Assembly (NCBI GenBank): GCA_040901705.1
Contig: JBBDYI010000039.1
Coordinates: forward strand, 1-48,264
Origin: PLA5 sp040901705
Lineage (GTDB): Bacteria > Planctomycetota > Planctomycetia > Pirellulales > PLA5
DNA length: 48,264 nucleotides
Direction of reading: 5' to 3'
Made by a program: the position numbers and the translations under genes. The first letter of the stretch is position 1. Each line of letters begins with the position of its first letter. Below are positions 1-9,532 of this stretch, in pieces. The notes beneath the pieces are model-generated. The model had not been told where the DNA came from, ran no database searches, and saw only the letters and a list, made by a program, of their open reading frames with translations.

Positions 1-797
1 AACGACCAGACCCCGGAGCCGCCACCTTCTATACAACTTTCAACTGCGGATGGGGCAGTATCTTGTTACGGCGACGCCGCTGCGTTTGGCGGTGGGGTTT
101 CTTGCGTGCAAACAGGTGCGAACTGTGCCGCTGGGCGGCGACTTCGATGGCACGATTGTGGGCACTTTTTCGAGAAGGTCGGCACCATAGTCGGTACCCT
201 GCACCGCCTGCCCGCTTCGCCTCTTTACGCCGTCCGAAAGAAGCATGGCACGATATATGCCTCCTCCGACACCGCCAGACAATACCTCGATCCAACCCAG
301 AATTCTTCCTGCCTGCCATTCTATTTGCTATCAGGAGACGATAAACGCTGGCAGGAAGATGTATCGTACGTGGCGAGCATGTCTCAAATCGCGCGGCCGA
401 GTGGACAGAGCGTGCTCTTACGCGCATACCGCGACAACTGCGAAGGGCCGGCGAACACCGCCGCGATCGCTACATTAAGGCACGGAGGATCGGTAGCCAC
501 GGTCGGCGCGGGATACGTTCCGGGCGCCGGCCTGGTGGCGGCCACGTTCCGCGATGCGGCAACGATTCAAGCTGGAGGAACAGGCGACGACGATTATCAT
601 TTTAATTTATTGATGTCCGCGTTATGAATGGTGCCGGCGTGCTCGCGTCGGCTCATGTATGGCGGCCTCCCGATGGTCGACCCTGGGCATTCGCAGTGCA
701 GGCGTCAATAGACGTGCGAGAGCAGTCCGGAAGAGCCGGACAACAACTGACCAGCAACAGCAGTTTGGTCGGGATCGGGCTAGTGTGGGAGAACAAA
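1..797. other. Left-edge region without a recognisable gene
   Basis: Several short open frames exist on both strands, but none gives a protein I recognise. They overlap each other in conflicting frames and have Arg/Ser/Pro-rich compositions typical of GC-rich noncoding or antisense frames. The first supported start is the ATG of the GalT-like gene at 798. A decayed gene or the end of a neighbouring gene cannot be excluded. Confidence 0.5.
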
Positions 798-1808
798 ATG
801 TCGGTCATGCGTTTTGACGAGGCGACGTCCGACTGGGTGGTGTTCGCCCCGTCGCGGCGGTTGCGACCGCACGCCAACGCAGCGCTGCAAAGTCGGCCGA
901 GCGAGTCAGCGAGTTTGGCGAGTTGCCCGTTTTGCCCCGGCAACGAAGCCTTCACACCGCCCGAGATCTACGCCGTTCGCGATTCGGGCGCATGGCGCGT
1001 CCGCGTCGTGCCCAACAAATTCCCGGCACTGACGATCGAGGACACTCCACACCGCCGGCATGACGATCAGGCTTTTCAATTCATGGGCGGATGCGGCGCG
1101 CACGAAGTCATTATCGAGTCGCCCGATCATTCGCTATTCCTCGGGCAACAGCCCATCGAACAAGTCGTGCTTCTGTTGCGAACGCTCCAGCAACGCTATC
1201 GCGATCTCATGCGTGACAGCCGGTTCCAGACCGTGGTGATTTTCAAGAACCACGGCGCCGAGGCCGGAACCTCGCTGGCCCATCCGCACTGGCAATTGCT
1301 GGCCACACCGGTCGTCCCGCGTTTGCTGCGGATGAAACACTTCGAGGCCAGCGAATTCTACGACCGCACCGGCCAGTGCTTGTACTGCGACATCGTGCGC
1401 CGTGAGTTGGAGGCGAAATCGCGAGTCCTCGCGCAAAACGAGCACTACGTGGCGTTTTTGCCTTTTGCAGGCCACGCGCCATTCGAGACCTGGATCGCGC
1501 CTCGGCTGCACCAGGCGTCGTTTCAGTTGGTTCCTGCGGAACACTTTACGTGTCTGGCCGCGATCCTGAAATCCGTGCTGCTCAAGTTGCACACGGCTTT
1601 GGGCAATCCGGCTTTCAATCTGACGATCGACGACGTGCCGCGGGGCGACGAAGGCAAGGAATACTTTCTCTGGCACATGCGGATCTTGCCGAGGCTGACC
1701 ACGCCAGCCGGATTCGAGTTGGGAAGCGGTATGTCGATCAATACGGTGCTTCCCGAGGACGCGGCGAAGTTCCTGTCCGAAGCCTCCACCGTCGAAGAGG
1801 TTGGCTGA
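798..1808 (+). CDS. Galactose-1-phosphate uridylyltransferase-like protein (GalT/HIT superfamily)
   Basis: A 336-residue nucleotidyltransferase of the GalT branch of the histidine-triad superfamily. An N-terminal CPFC pair and a later CLYC pair look like the metal-binding cysteines of the family. The catalytic signature HPHWQ lies mid-protein after the segment KNHGAEAGTSLA. GalT enzymes move a nucleotidyl group between sugar phosphates through a histidine intermediate; the substrate here is not certain, because this divergent group often stands apart from a galactose operon. The ATG at 798 is preferred: the frame is open back to 624, but homology begins only at MSVMRFDEAT and the upstream residues look noncoding. 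It is followed 30 bases later by the YbaK-like gene and then by stress genes, so a role in polysaccharide or nucleotide-sugar turnover under stress is only an inference. Confidence 0.85.
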   Translation: MSVMRFDEATSDWVVFAPSRRLRPHANAALQSRPSESASLASCPFCPGNEAFTPPEIYAVRDSGAWRVRVVPNKFPALTIEDTPHRRHDDQAFQFMGGCGAHEVIIESPDHSLFLGQQPIEQVVLLLRTLQQRYRDLMRDSRFQTVVIFKNHGAEAGTSLAHPHWQLLATPVVPRLLRMKHFEASEFYDRTGQCLYCDIVRRELEAKSRVLAQNEHYVAFLPFAGHAPFETWIAPRLHQASFQLVPAEHFTCLAAILKSVLLKLHTALGNPAFNLTIDDVPRGDEGKEYFLWHMRILPRLTTPAGFELGSGMSINTVLPEDAAKFLSEASTVEEVG

Positions 1809-1838
1809 ACGCATCGATAACTCAAACGGAGACTCAAG

Positions 1839-2315
1839 ATGAAAACCACGGACATCCTGAACATCGCGGGCGTCGCGTACAAGCTTTACCCCCACGAAGA
1901 GACGTTCGACGCGCAGCATCTGGCCGCGGCGCTGCGTGTGCCGGGCCATAACGTGGGCAAGACCGTCTTGCTACGAGCCGACAGCGGCTTCGCTCACATC
2001 GTCGCGGTACTACCGGCCACGCGAACGCTGGACCTGCGGCGCGTTAGCGACGCCCTCGGCGGCGCCGACGTTCAATTGGCCACGGAAGTCGAAATCGCGG
2101 AACATTGCCCCGATTTCGAATTCGGACTTCTGCCGCCATTTGGCGGGAAATTCGGCATGAAGACGATCGTCGACGCATCGCTGGCCCAGCATGAGGACAT
2201 CTTCTTCCAGGGGAATTCGCATACCGAGGCGATTCGCATGCGGTATAGCGATTTCGCGCAAATCGAGCATCCGCTGGTCGTCGACATCGTCAGCGCTGTG
2301 CCGGAAGAGTCGTAG
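1839..2315 (+). CDS. YbaK/ProX-type aminoacyl-tRNA deacylase domain protein
   Basis: A 158-residue single-domain protein of the YbaK/aminoacyl-tRNA editing family. These proteins hydrolyse mischarged tRNAs (for example Cys- or Ala-tRNA-Pro) in trans, or act as free editing domains. Family features visible are the segment GKTVLLRAD near residue 35, the glycine-rich PPFGGKFGMKT near residue 105, and the terminal segment with conserved hydrophobic strands. Length matches a free-standing domain. It begins 30 bases after the GalT-like gene on the same strand with a GGAG-like ribosome site before ATG, so the two may be co-transcribed. Which tRNA it edits cannot be read from the sequence. Confidence 0.85.
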   Translation: MKTTDILNIAGVAYKLYPHEETFDAQHLAAALRVPGHNVGKTVLLRADSGFAHIVAVLPATRTLDLRRVSDALGGADVQLATEVEIAEHCPDFEFGLLPPFGGKFGMKTIVDASLAQHEDIFFQGNSHTEAIRMRYSDFAQIEHPLVVDIVSAVPEES

Positions 2316-2425
2316 CCTCCCGTCGCCGAACCGAACGTGGTCGCGACGTGGAATGGTGGTGGAATTGAGGGTGGTCATCGCAGGGTGGCTTCGGATTCCG
2401 TTTGGCACAATTTGGTAACTTCATC

Positions 2426-3265
2426 ATGTTTTGTTTCGCCTACGACGGCTCGATCAATGGCGACTGGGTGAGTCATTACGCTGTTCAGTTGGCGTCCGCG
2501 CACCAAGAACGCAAGTTAAACGCCGTCCATGTCCGCGACGGGCTGATTAGCGGGCCGGAACTCGATGCAAAGCTGCAGAGACTTCGCGCGGAATGTGAAC
2601 GAGTCGGCGTCGAACTCGTTCCGCACATGCTGGTACCAGACGGCACCGTCTTGCAGGACATTCTCTCGGTGATTCCGGAAGGGCCGGAACACTTCCTGGT
2701 GTGCGGCACCCGTGTACGTGAACGGAAGCGCGGCTTTCTGACGGGCACGACTTCCGAACGGCTGCTTCGCTCGCAGCACTGCAATGTGCTCGCCGTGCGC
2801 GTTGTCCAACCTGGCCTGCTGGGATTGCCGCGTCGCCTGCTGCTACCGGTCGCGGGGCACTCACGTGGCTTCCGTTCGGGTTGGCCGTTCTTGCGGTTAT
2901 TCAGCTCGCAAGTCTCGCATCTGCACATCCTACTTGTCGTGCGCGTTGGCGGCTGGCGCTTTCGTCGGATGTCCCATGATTCAATCGAGCGTCGGCGGCT
3001 GACGGGCCGGGAGTATTGTGAGCGCGTCGAACATGAAATCGGCGAGCAACTCGGCGTGGGCTCCAAGGTTATGGATGCGCAGGTCGTCGTCTCGGACGAC
3101 GTCCCCAAGGAAATCGTCATCGCGGCCAACAAGACGAAGTCACGATTGATTTACATGGGGGCGTCGGAGCGGAACTTTACCGAGCGGTTCTTTCACGGCA
3201 ATCCAATCGAGCAGGTATTGCGCGACGCCACCTGTGACGTAGCCATCTATCGAGGTGTCGAATAA
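2426..3265 (+). CDS. Two-domain universal stress protein (UspA family)
   Basis: A 279-residue protein with two tandem UspA folds, roughly residues 1-140 and 150-279. The first begins FCFAYDGS, the typical Usp beta-1 strand with the acidic residue; the end of each half has the characteristic strand-loop (LAVRVV, and CDVAIYRG). A glycine-rich loop resembling the ATP-binding G-x2-G-x9-G-S/T motif is visible in the first half around LTGTTSERLL. The ATG at 2426 is chosen over an upstream in-frame TTG at 2402 because homology starts at it. Its TAA stop overlaps the ATG of the next gene by one base, so translation is coupled to the ATPase. Usp proteins bind nucleotides and modulate stress or dormancy responses; a regulatory partnership with the ATPase is inferred from the coupling. 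Confidence 0.88.
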   Translation: MFCFAYDGSINGDWVSHYAVQLASAHQERKLNAVHVRDGLISGPELDAKLQRLRAECERVGVELVPHMLVPDGTVLQDILSVIPEGPEHFLVCGTRVRERKRGFLTGTTSERLLRSQHCNVLAVRVVQPGLLGLPRRLLLPVAGHSRGFRSGWPFLRLFSSQVSHLHILLVVRVGGWRFRRMSHDSIERRRLTGREYCERVEHEIGEQLGVGSKVMDAQVVVSDDVPKEIVIAANKTKSRLIYMGASERNFTERFFHGNPIEQVLRDATCDVAIYRGVE

Positions 3266-5997
3266 TGGCTACCTCGGGCCAGATCCATGAAATTGTCGAA
3301 GGCGATGTATTCGGTGTCCTGCGGAGCCGCCCGGAAGGACTGACGGATCTCGAAGTGGAGGTGCGGCGCCGCGAGGTCGGCCCCAATCGCTTGCAGCCAC
3401 CGTCGCGATTGCGATGGGTAAACAGGCTGATCAAGCAGTTCGTTAACTTCTTCAGCATTCTGCTCGACATTGCCGCGGCCGTTGGCTTCATTGCCGACTC
3501 GATTCAACCGGGCGAAGGAATGGGCTTGCTGGGCTGGGCGCTGTTGGGCGTGTCGGTGCTGAATGCGCTGTTCGCGTTCGCTCAGGAAATGCGGGCCGAA
3601 CGGGCAATGGAGGAGTTGCGGAAGTTCCTGCCGCATAAGGTGCGCGTGCGACGCGGCGGTTCGGAGCAAGAAGTGTTGGCGGACGACCTTGTGCCCGGCG
3701 ATGTCTTGCTGATCGGTGAGGGAGACCGCATTGCCGCCGACGCCCGTCTGCTTGAGACGGAAGACTTGCTGGTCAACAACGCGCCCCTGACCGGCGAGTC
3801 CCGTTCACAGCCACTGGGAACCGGTGCCGCCCAGGGCCGGCTGATCGAAAGCCGAAACATCGCCTTCGCCGGCTGCTGTGTGCTCCGCGGCAACGGCACG
3901 GCCGTTGTGTTCGCGACCGGCTACCGTACGGAGTTCGGCAAGATCGCGGCCCTCTCGCGCGACGTGCGCCGGCCGCTGTCTCCACTGCAGCGAGAAATCA
4001 ATCGCATGGTCCGTGTGTTGACAGTGATCGCGGTGGCGATGGGAGTTTTATTCTTCGCGTATGGCGTCGTGATCGGTCGTTCGCTGTGGATCAGCGTCGT
4101 CTTCATGCTTGGAATCATCGTGGCGAACGTGCCCGAAGGGCTGTTGCCGACGTTTACGCTGGCTTTGTCGATGGCCAGCTTGCGGATGGCCAAGAAACAG
4201 GTGCTGGTCAAAAACCTGGAAGCGGTCGAATCGCTCGGCGCGGTCCACGTGATATGTACCGACAAGACAGGAACGCTGACCCGAAACGAACTGGCGATTG
4301 CGGCGATTGTGGAACCTTCACGCGGCGACACGATTTCCGATCCCTCGGCATTGCAGGTGTTTCTTAGAGCAGCACTCATCGCTTCGGAAGTGCGGGAGCC
4401 CAGTCTGCTCGCTCCGCGAGCGGAAACGCCGGCTCACGGCGATGCCCGACCACACTGGTTGGGCGATCCCTTGGATGTCGCCGTCGCCGATCATTACGGC
4501 AAGCTGTTCGGCTCGCCCGCAGAGATCATTGCAATGACGCGCCGCCACTTTCCGTTCGACCTGGCCAAGCGGCGGGAAGCGGGAGTGTTTGCCAGCGGCG
4601 AGCACGTTTTATTCGCGGTCAAAGGGGCCTGGGAATCGGTGCGGCCATTCATCGGCCAACTCAAGACACCGGACAACCCGCTGACGCCGATCAACGACGA
4701 AGCGTTAGCCGTTTGCGACGAAATCGTACACCGCATATCGGCCCAAGGGCAGCGTGTGATCGCGGTTGCCTCGCGGTGCTTGGACGGATTGCCCGATCCC
4801 AAAACGTCGGAGGATTTGCTGGAACGCGGACTGGTGCTTTTTGGCTTTCTCGGGTTCGACGATCCAATTCGCGAGGAAGTCCCCCCAGCGGTAGCTCGCT
4901 GCCGCGCGGCCGGCATTCGCGTGTTGCTAATTACTGGCGATCACCCGGACACCGCCGAAGCCGTGGCGCGCAAATGCCAGATCCTGGCGGCCGACGAACC
5001 CACCGAGAAGAGGATCCTCGTGGGCACGGAATTGGAAGCCCTGCGCGAACGGCAATTGGTCGAGCGGCTGCGCGAGGGCGCGGCCGTATTTGCCCGTACG
5101 ACACCGGAACAGAAGATGAAGATCGTCACGGCGCTGAAACGGCTCGGGCACGTCGTCGGCATGACCGGTGACGGCGTGAACGACACACCGGCGCTCAAGG
5201 CGGCTGATGTCGGTATTGCAATGGGAGCGAGCGGGACCGACGTGGCAAGAGAGGCGGCTGACATCGTGCTGCTCGACGACAACTTCGCCTCGATTGCGGC
5301 GGGCATTGAAGAAGGACGAGCCGTGTTCGCCAATATGCAAAAGTTCACGACCTACGTGTTGGCCAGCAACATTCCGGAAATCGTGCCGTTCCTGCTTTAT
5401 GTCGTGTTCCCCGTCCCGCTGGCGCTGACGGTGATCCAGATTCTTTCGATCGACCTGGGCACCGACCTGCTGCCAGCCATTGGGCTCGGCCAGGAACCGC
5501 CCGAACGCGACACGATGGATCGCCCGCCGCAGCGACTCGACCAACGTCTGCTTTCCCTTCGGCTGATGGCGACTTCGTATTTGTTCCTGGGCATGATCCA
5601 GGCCGTCTTCTCACTATCCTTGTTCTTCCTGGTGTTGCACCAGGGCGGATGGCACTGGGGGCAGGAACTGGCCGAAAACGATTCGCTCTACCGTTCAGCA
5701 ACCGGCATTACGTTGGCAACCATCATCCTGATGCAAATCGGCAACGTTGTCGGCCGCCGGTCGCTGCGAGGCAGTGGGCTTGATCGAGGATTGTTTAACA
5801 ACCGCATCCTGCTGTTGGGTGTGGCGGCAGAAGCAATCTTCTCGTGGGCGATTCTCTACTTCCCGCCCGTCCAGGAATTTCTGCGAACGGGTCCCGTCGC
5901 TTGGCGCGTCTATGCCCTCGCATGGCTCGGTATTCCGCTGCTTTTCGTGCTGGACTATGGACGCAAGGCAGCCGTTGCACGCTGGCACGAGAATTAG
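3265..5997 (+). CDS. P-type cation ATPase of the Na+,K+-ATPase-like (P2C) type
   Basis: A 910-residue P-type ATPase with the full P2 layout: N-terminal cation-ATPase segment, M1-M2, actuator domain with TGES, M3-M4, the phosphorylation loop DKTGTLT (Asp333), a nucleotide-binding domain, the hinge TGDGVND, and M5-M10. The M4 sequence NVPEGLL (Glu291), M5 SNIPE (Ser701, Asn702, Glu705) and M6 IDLGTD (Asp730, Asp734) match the animal Na+,K+/H+,K+ pumps rather than SERCA, which has IPEGLP in M4. All main carboxylates that ligand Na+ and K+ in the animal pump are present. No beta or FXYD subunit gene is seen nearby. The start overlaps the Usp stop (TAATG). It likely exports Na+ or exchanges ions at the cytoplasmic membrane; ion specificity is inferred and needs transport data. 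Confidence 0.9.
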   Translation: MATSGQIHEIVEGDVFGVLRSRPEGLTDLEVEVRRREVGPNRLQPPSRLRWVNRLIKQFVNFFSILLDIAAAVGFIADSIQPGEGMGLLGWALLGVSVLNALFAFAQEMRAERAMEELRKFLPHKVRVRRGGSEQEVLADDLVPGDVLLIGEGDRIAADARLLETEDLLVNNAPLTGESRSQPLGTGAAQGRLIESRNIAFAGCCVLRGNGTAVVFATGYRTEFGKIAALSRDVRRPLSPLQREINRMVRVLTVIAVAMGVLFFAYGVVIGRSLWISVVFMLGIIVANVPEGLLPTFTLALSMASLRMAKKQVLVKNLEAVESLGAVHVICTDKTGTLTRNELAIAAIVEPSRGDTISDPSALQVFLRAALIASEVREPSLLAPRAETPAHGDARPHWLGDPLDVAVADHYGKLFGSPAEIIAMTRRHFPFDLAKRREAGVFASGEHVLFAVKGAWESVRPFIGQLKTPDNPLTPINDEALAVCDEIVHRISAQGQRVIAVASRCLDGLPDPKTSEDLLERGLVLFGFLGFDDPIREEVPPAVARCRAAGIRVLLITGDHPDTAEAVARKCQILAADEPTEKRILVGTELEALRERQLVERLREGAAVFARTTPEQKMKIVTALKRLGHVVGMTGDGVNDTPALKAADVGIAMGASGTDVAREAADIVLLDDNFASIAAGIEEGRAVFANMQKFTTYVLASNIPEIVPFLLYVVFPVPLALTVIQILSIDLGTDLLPAIGLGQEPPERDTMDRPPQRLDQRLLSLRLMATSYLFLGMIQAVFSLSLFFLVLHQGGWHWGQELAENDSLYRSATGITLATIILMQIGNVVGRRSLRGSGLDRGLFNNRILLLGVAAEAIFSWAILYFPPVQEFLRTGPVAWRVYALAWLGIPLLFVLDYGRKAAVARWHEN

Positions 5998-6363
5998 CCG
6001 GCAGCATACGATCCACTTCTGGCCCATGTATTCAAATGCAATTCGCGTCTATCCACGTCCATTTCAAAACTCTCGTCGGCGATTCGCCATTCCGTCATTT
6101 GCGAGGGCCGATTACGATGTTCGGGTATCTATCCATCGCGAAGGGGATCATCCGAATCGGCTGGCCGGCAGTTCGAAATGGGCGGGCCTCATGCACGGGA
6201 AGCGAGCCAAGCTGCGAGACAGGTTGTCTACAAGCCGTGTTCCATTCTGTCGCGGGCCGCGCGGCCTTGGGTAGTTAACACGGAAGCGAGCAACGAGAAA
6301 CTCCGAGTGAGGTCTCGGTTTATTGTGTCAGCAGACCACGGATGACGATGCGCGCAACACGAA
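5998..6363. other. Intergenic gap between convergent ATPase and response-regulator genes
   Basis: This 366-base gap lies between the stop codons of two convergent genes. I see no convincing open frame or tRNA, and no strong hairpin with a T-run. It probably holds terminators for both transcripts, but none is clear enough to place. Confidence 0.4.
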
Positions 6364-7023
6364 TCACCCGTTTTCGAGCACCCACTGAACGGCCTGGCGG
6401 CTCAATTCGGCGGCGTTTTTCGCGCCCAGCTTGCGTTTGATATTCTCGCGGTGCGTGTCGATGGTGTGCGTGCTGAGGTGAAGTGTGTTGGCAATCACAC
6501 CGCTGGTCAGTCCCTCGCCGATCATGCGGAGGATTTCCAACTCGCGGTCCGAAAGGTGCTCAACCGGTGACTTCGTTTTGTCCGCGCTGCCGAGCGCCTG
6601 ACTGACGAGCCGCGCGGCGATCACCGGGCTGACATACCGTTCTCCGGCCAGCACCGCGCGGATCGCTTCGAGCAGCTTGGCGTTCGATTCCTGCTTGTTC
6701 AGGTAGCCCTGCGCGCCGGCCCGCAAGGCGCGCTCGGCATAGAGCGACTCTTGGTAACCGGAGACCACCAGCATTTTGACGGCCGGATGGCGCGACTTGA
6801 CTTGCTTGATCACGTCGATGCCGTGCCCGCTCTTCAGAGAAATGTCGACGATGACCAGGTCGGGGGCGGTTTCTTTCACCATGGCGATCGCTTCCTCCTC
6901 CGTCGCCGCCTCGCCCACCACTTGCAGATCCTGCTGCGTCGAAATGCGCAGCGCCAACCCTTCGCGAACCAGCGGGTGATCGTCGACGATCAGAATCTTC
7001 GCAGGCGTTCGGCAATTCATCAC
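6364..7023 (-). CDS. NarL/LuxR-family response regulator
   Basis: A 219-residue two-domain regulator. Residues 1-125 form a CheY-like receiver with the acidic pair Asp14-Asp15 and phosphoacceptor Asp60 (in LVIVDISLK), and the conserved Lys in YLNKQ. Residues about 150-215 form a LuxR-type helix-turn-helix (LSDRELEILRMIGEGL, then HLSTHTIDTHRENIKRKLG). It is encoded 6 bases downstream of the PAS histidine kinase on the same strand, so the two are an operon and almost certainly a cognate pair. The target promoters are unknown; the surrounding Usp, ATPase and Hsp20 genes suggest a stress or redox regulon, which is inference. Confidence 0.92.
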   Translation of the reverse strand: MMNCRTPAKILIVDDHPLVREGLALRISTQQDLQVVGEAATEEEAIAMVKETAPDLVIVDISLKSGHGIDVIKQVKSRHPAVKMLVVSGYQESLYAERALRAGAQGYLNKQESNAKLLEAIRAVLAGERYVSPVIAARLVSQALGSADKTKSPVEHLSDRELEILRMIGEGLTSGVIANTLHLSTHTIDTHRENIKRKLGAKNAAELSRQAVQWVLENG

Positions 7024-7029
7024 GATCGG

Positions 7030-9498
7030 CTACCTCGGTAGTGGAACCGTGCAAGTTATCGACGTGCCGCCCTCGGGTCGGCGCATGATGCGGAGCGTGC
7101 CGCCGATCATGCCGGCCCGATAATTCATGATTTCCAAGCCGAAACCGTGGGTTGTTCTCGAAAGATTCCGCCGGCCCACGGAGACGCTGTCGAATCCGAC
7201 GCCATTGTCGCTCACGTCAAGCACGATCTCGTCCTTTGCCTGCTTGAGCGAAATGGCGATCCGGTCGGCTCGGCTGTGTCGCAAGGCGTTATTCACGGCT
7301 TCCTGGGCAATGCGATACAGATAGGTCGCCGTGGTATTATTGAACACGGTGACGACGGCGGGACACTCGAAGCGGCAAGCAACGGTTTGCTGTGCGTCCG
7401 TCTTGGCAGCCAGCTCTTCGAGCGCGGACCTCAGCCCCTCGGCGGCGACTTGGACCGGCAGAATGCCGTGCGAAAGTTGCTGAACGTGGCGATTCGCCTC
7501 GCCCAGCCCCGCCGACAGCCTGCCTGCCGTCAGGCGCAGTCGCGCCAACGCGGCCTCGTCGACGAGCCAATGCCCGCTTTGATCGATCGCTTTTTTCGGC
7601 GCACGATCGAGGAGTTCGGCCAATGTGCCGGCGAACAAGGCGAGGCCGGTCAGCTCTTGCCCGGTGCCGTCGTGCAACTCCTGTCCAATACGACGTTGCT
7701 CGGCGACGGATATCTCCAGCACCTGCCTCTCAAGCTCCTTGCGGAACGAAACATCGCGAATGACGCCGGTGAACAGACCCATATGATCGACCCGGCTGAC
7801 GGCCAGGTCCGCCGGAAAGGTCGAGCCGTCCTTGCGCAGCGCGGTCACTTCTCGGCCGATGCCGATGATCCGCGCCTCGCCCGTCCGCAAGTAGCGGGAA
7901 ATGTAACCGTCGTGTTCGTCGTGGTAGGGTCGCGGCATGAGCATGTTCACGTTTCGTCCAACGAGATCGTCCCGCGCGTAGCCGAACATGCACTCCGTGG
8001 CCGGATTGGCGTGCGTCACGATGCCGCGCTCGTCGATCGTGATGATCGCATCGGTCGCCGTGTCCAGAATGGCGCGCATCTGCTCTTCGCTGTCGCGAAG
8101 CGCCCTTGCGGCACGCTTGCGTTCGCTGATATCGCGATGGATGGACACGAAGTTCGTGCGATGGCCGGCGGCATCCCACAGCGGCGTGATGAACAGTTCG
8201 GCGTCGTAAGGCGTGCCGTCTTTGCGATAATTCACCAGCTCGATTACGCAGGAACGGTTCTCCGCCAACTCCCGCCGCATTTGTTCCGTCGCCTCGCGGC
8301 TGGTCTGGTCCCCTTGGAGCACACGCGGCGTCTGGCCGAGCAGCTCGTCGAACGTATAGCCGGTGATCCGGCACAGGGCCTCGTTGACGAACAGAATATT
8401 CGGCCCCGGCCAATCCAAATCGTCGTCGGTGATCATTACGCCTTCGCCGAGATGCGAGATCGCTTCGGCCAGCAGCGAGATTTCATGCGTGCGCTGGCCG
8501 ACGCGCCGATCCAGTTCCGCGTTGAGTCGGTTGAGCGCCGTCTCCGCTTCCTTGCGATCGGTGATGTCGCGGAGCAAGCCGTCGTAGGCGATCAGGCGGC
8601 CCCGGTCGTCGTGTTGGGACGACGTCGTGTTCAGCACCCACCGCATCGCCCCGTCCTTGCGGCAAATGCGGTGTTCGATCGGCGGGGCGTCCTCGCCCGA
8701 CAGAATGCGGGTCGCTCGTTGCTCGACGACGAGGCGATCTTCGGGCGGGACCATCGCGATCCACAGCAGCGGGTTGGCGGCGAATTCCCGCGGAGTATAG
8801 CCGGTCACCGCTTCGCAATTCGCGCCGTGGATCGTTTCCGCGGCCCGCCCATGCTCGACTCGCACGCGATAGATGTAATCGGTAACGGCTTCGGTCAATC
8901 GCCGGTATCGTTGTTCGCTTTCTTCAAGTTGCCGCCGCACGCGTCTGGCGTCGGTGATGTCGACGAGCGCCATTCGGCAGCGGCGCTCGTGTTCGGCTGC
9001 GAACGCGATGCTTTCCAGCCGCACGGCCACGGGGGTGCCGTCGGCCTTGTGCATCTCGACATCGCATGTCTGTTTCGTTTCGCTGGAAGAGACCGCTTGG
9101 AGGTGCAAATAACAGGCGTCCTGAGACGCGCGGTCCGCAAAGCTCGCAAGATTCTTCGCCAGCAGCGCATGACGTTCGACGCCCAGCATCGCGGCGGCCG
9201 TCAGGTTGGCTTCGACGATCTTGCCGTCCTTGTTCAGCGTCACGTACCCGACGGGGGCGAACTCATACAGATCGGCATAGCGATCGCGCGTGTGGGCAAG
9301 CTCAACCTGGGCCTGGCGAAGCTCTTCGTTCTGAATCTCCAGTTCCATCTGATAGACGTTCAACTCCTGCACGAGCGCTTGCACGTCCTGAGTCGGCAAG
9401 GTCGGGCGATCCGCCGGCCTGGCGCGCAGCAACTGCTCGGCGCGATGGCGCAGTGCGGTCGCTCGCTGAAACCCGTCGTCGTTTTGCTTGTCGTGCAT
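7030..9498 (-). CDS. Multi-PAS sensor histidine kinase (NarL-type, HisKA_3)
   Basis: An 822-residue soluble sensor kinase. After an N-terminal coiled segment (residues 35-72, ALVQELNVYQMELEIQNEEL) come four PAS domains: about 75-190, 192-315, 343-465 and 467-595. The fourth resembles FixL-type PAS domains (ANPATECMFGY, NMLMPRPYHDEHDGY). A dimerisation/phosphoacceptor helix of the HisKA_3 type follows with His609 in ELHDGTGQE, then an HATPase_c domain ending in DNGVGFD and a C-terminal G-box. No membrane segment is visible, so it senses a cytoplasmic signal, possibly redox, gas or flavin. The start is set at the ATG of MHDKQNDD because family homology begins there; an in-frame ATG at 9525 and longer starts are possible. 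It is followed directly by its response regulator. Confidence 0.9.
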   Translation of the reverse strand: MHDKQNDDGFQRATALRHRAEQLLRARPADRPTLPTQDVQALVQELNVYQMELEIQNEELRQAQVELAHTRDRYADLYEFAPVGYVTLNKDGKIVEANLTAAAMLGVERHALLAKNLASFADRASQDACYLHLQAVSSSETKQTCDVEMHKADGTPVAVRLESIAFAAEHERRCRMALVDITDARRVRRQLEESEQRYRRLTEAVTDYIYRVRVEHGRAAETIHGANCEAVTGYTPREFAANPLLWIAMVPPEDRLVVEQRATRILSGEDAPPIEHRICRKDGAMRWVLNTTSSQHDDRGRLIAYDGLLRDITDRKEAETALNRLNAELDRRVGQRTHEISLLAEAISHLGEGVMITDDDLDWPGPNILFVNEALCRITGYTFDELLGQTPRVLQGDQTSREATEQMRRELAENRSCVIELVNYRKDGTPYDAELFITPLWDAAGHRTNFVSIHRDISERKRAARALRDSEEQMRAILDTATDAIITIDERGIVTHANPATECMFGYARDDLVGRNVNMLMPRPYHDEHDGYISRYLRTGEARIIGIGREVTALRKDGSTFPADLAVSRVDHMGLFTGVIRDVSFRKELERQVLEISVAEQRRIGQELHDGTGQELTGLALFAGTLAELLDRAPKKAIDQSGHWLVDEAALARLRLTAGRLSAGLGEANRHVQQLSHGILPVQVAAEGLRSALEELAAKTDAQQTVACRFECPAVVTVFNNTTATYLYRIAQEAVNNALRHSRADRIAISLKQAKDEIVLDVSDNGVGFDSVSVGRRNLSRTTHGFGLEIMNYRAGMIGGTLRIMRRPEGGTSITCTVPLPR

Positions 9499-9532
9499 AA
9501 GGGCCTTCTGTGCAACGCAAGTCATCGTCACG

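Noticed and set aside
29..427. Short minus-strand frames at the left edge
   Set aside because: Overlapping frames with biased composition and no domain; no ribosome site.
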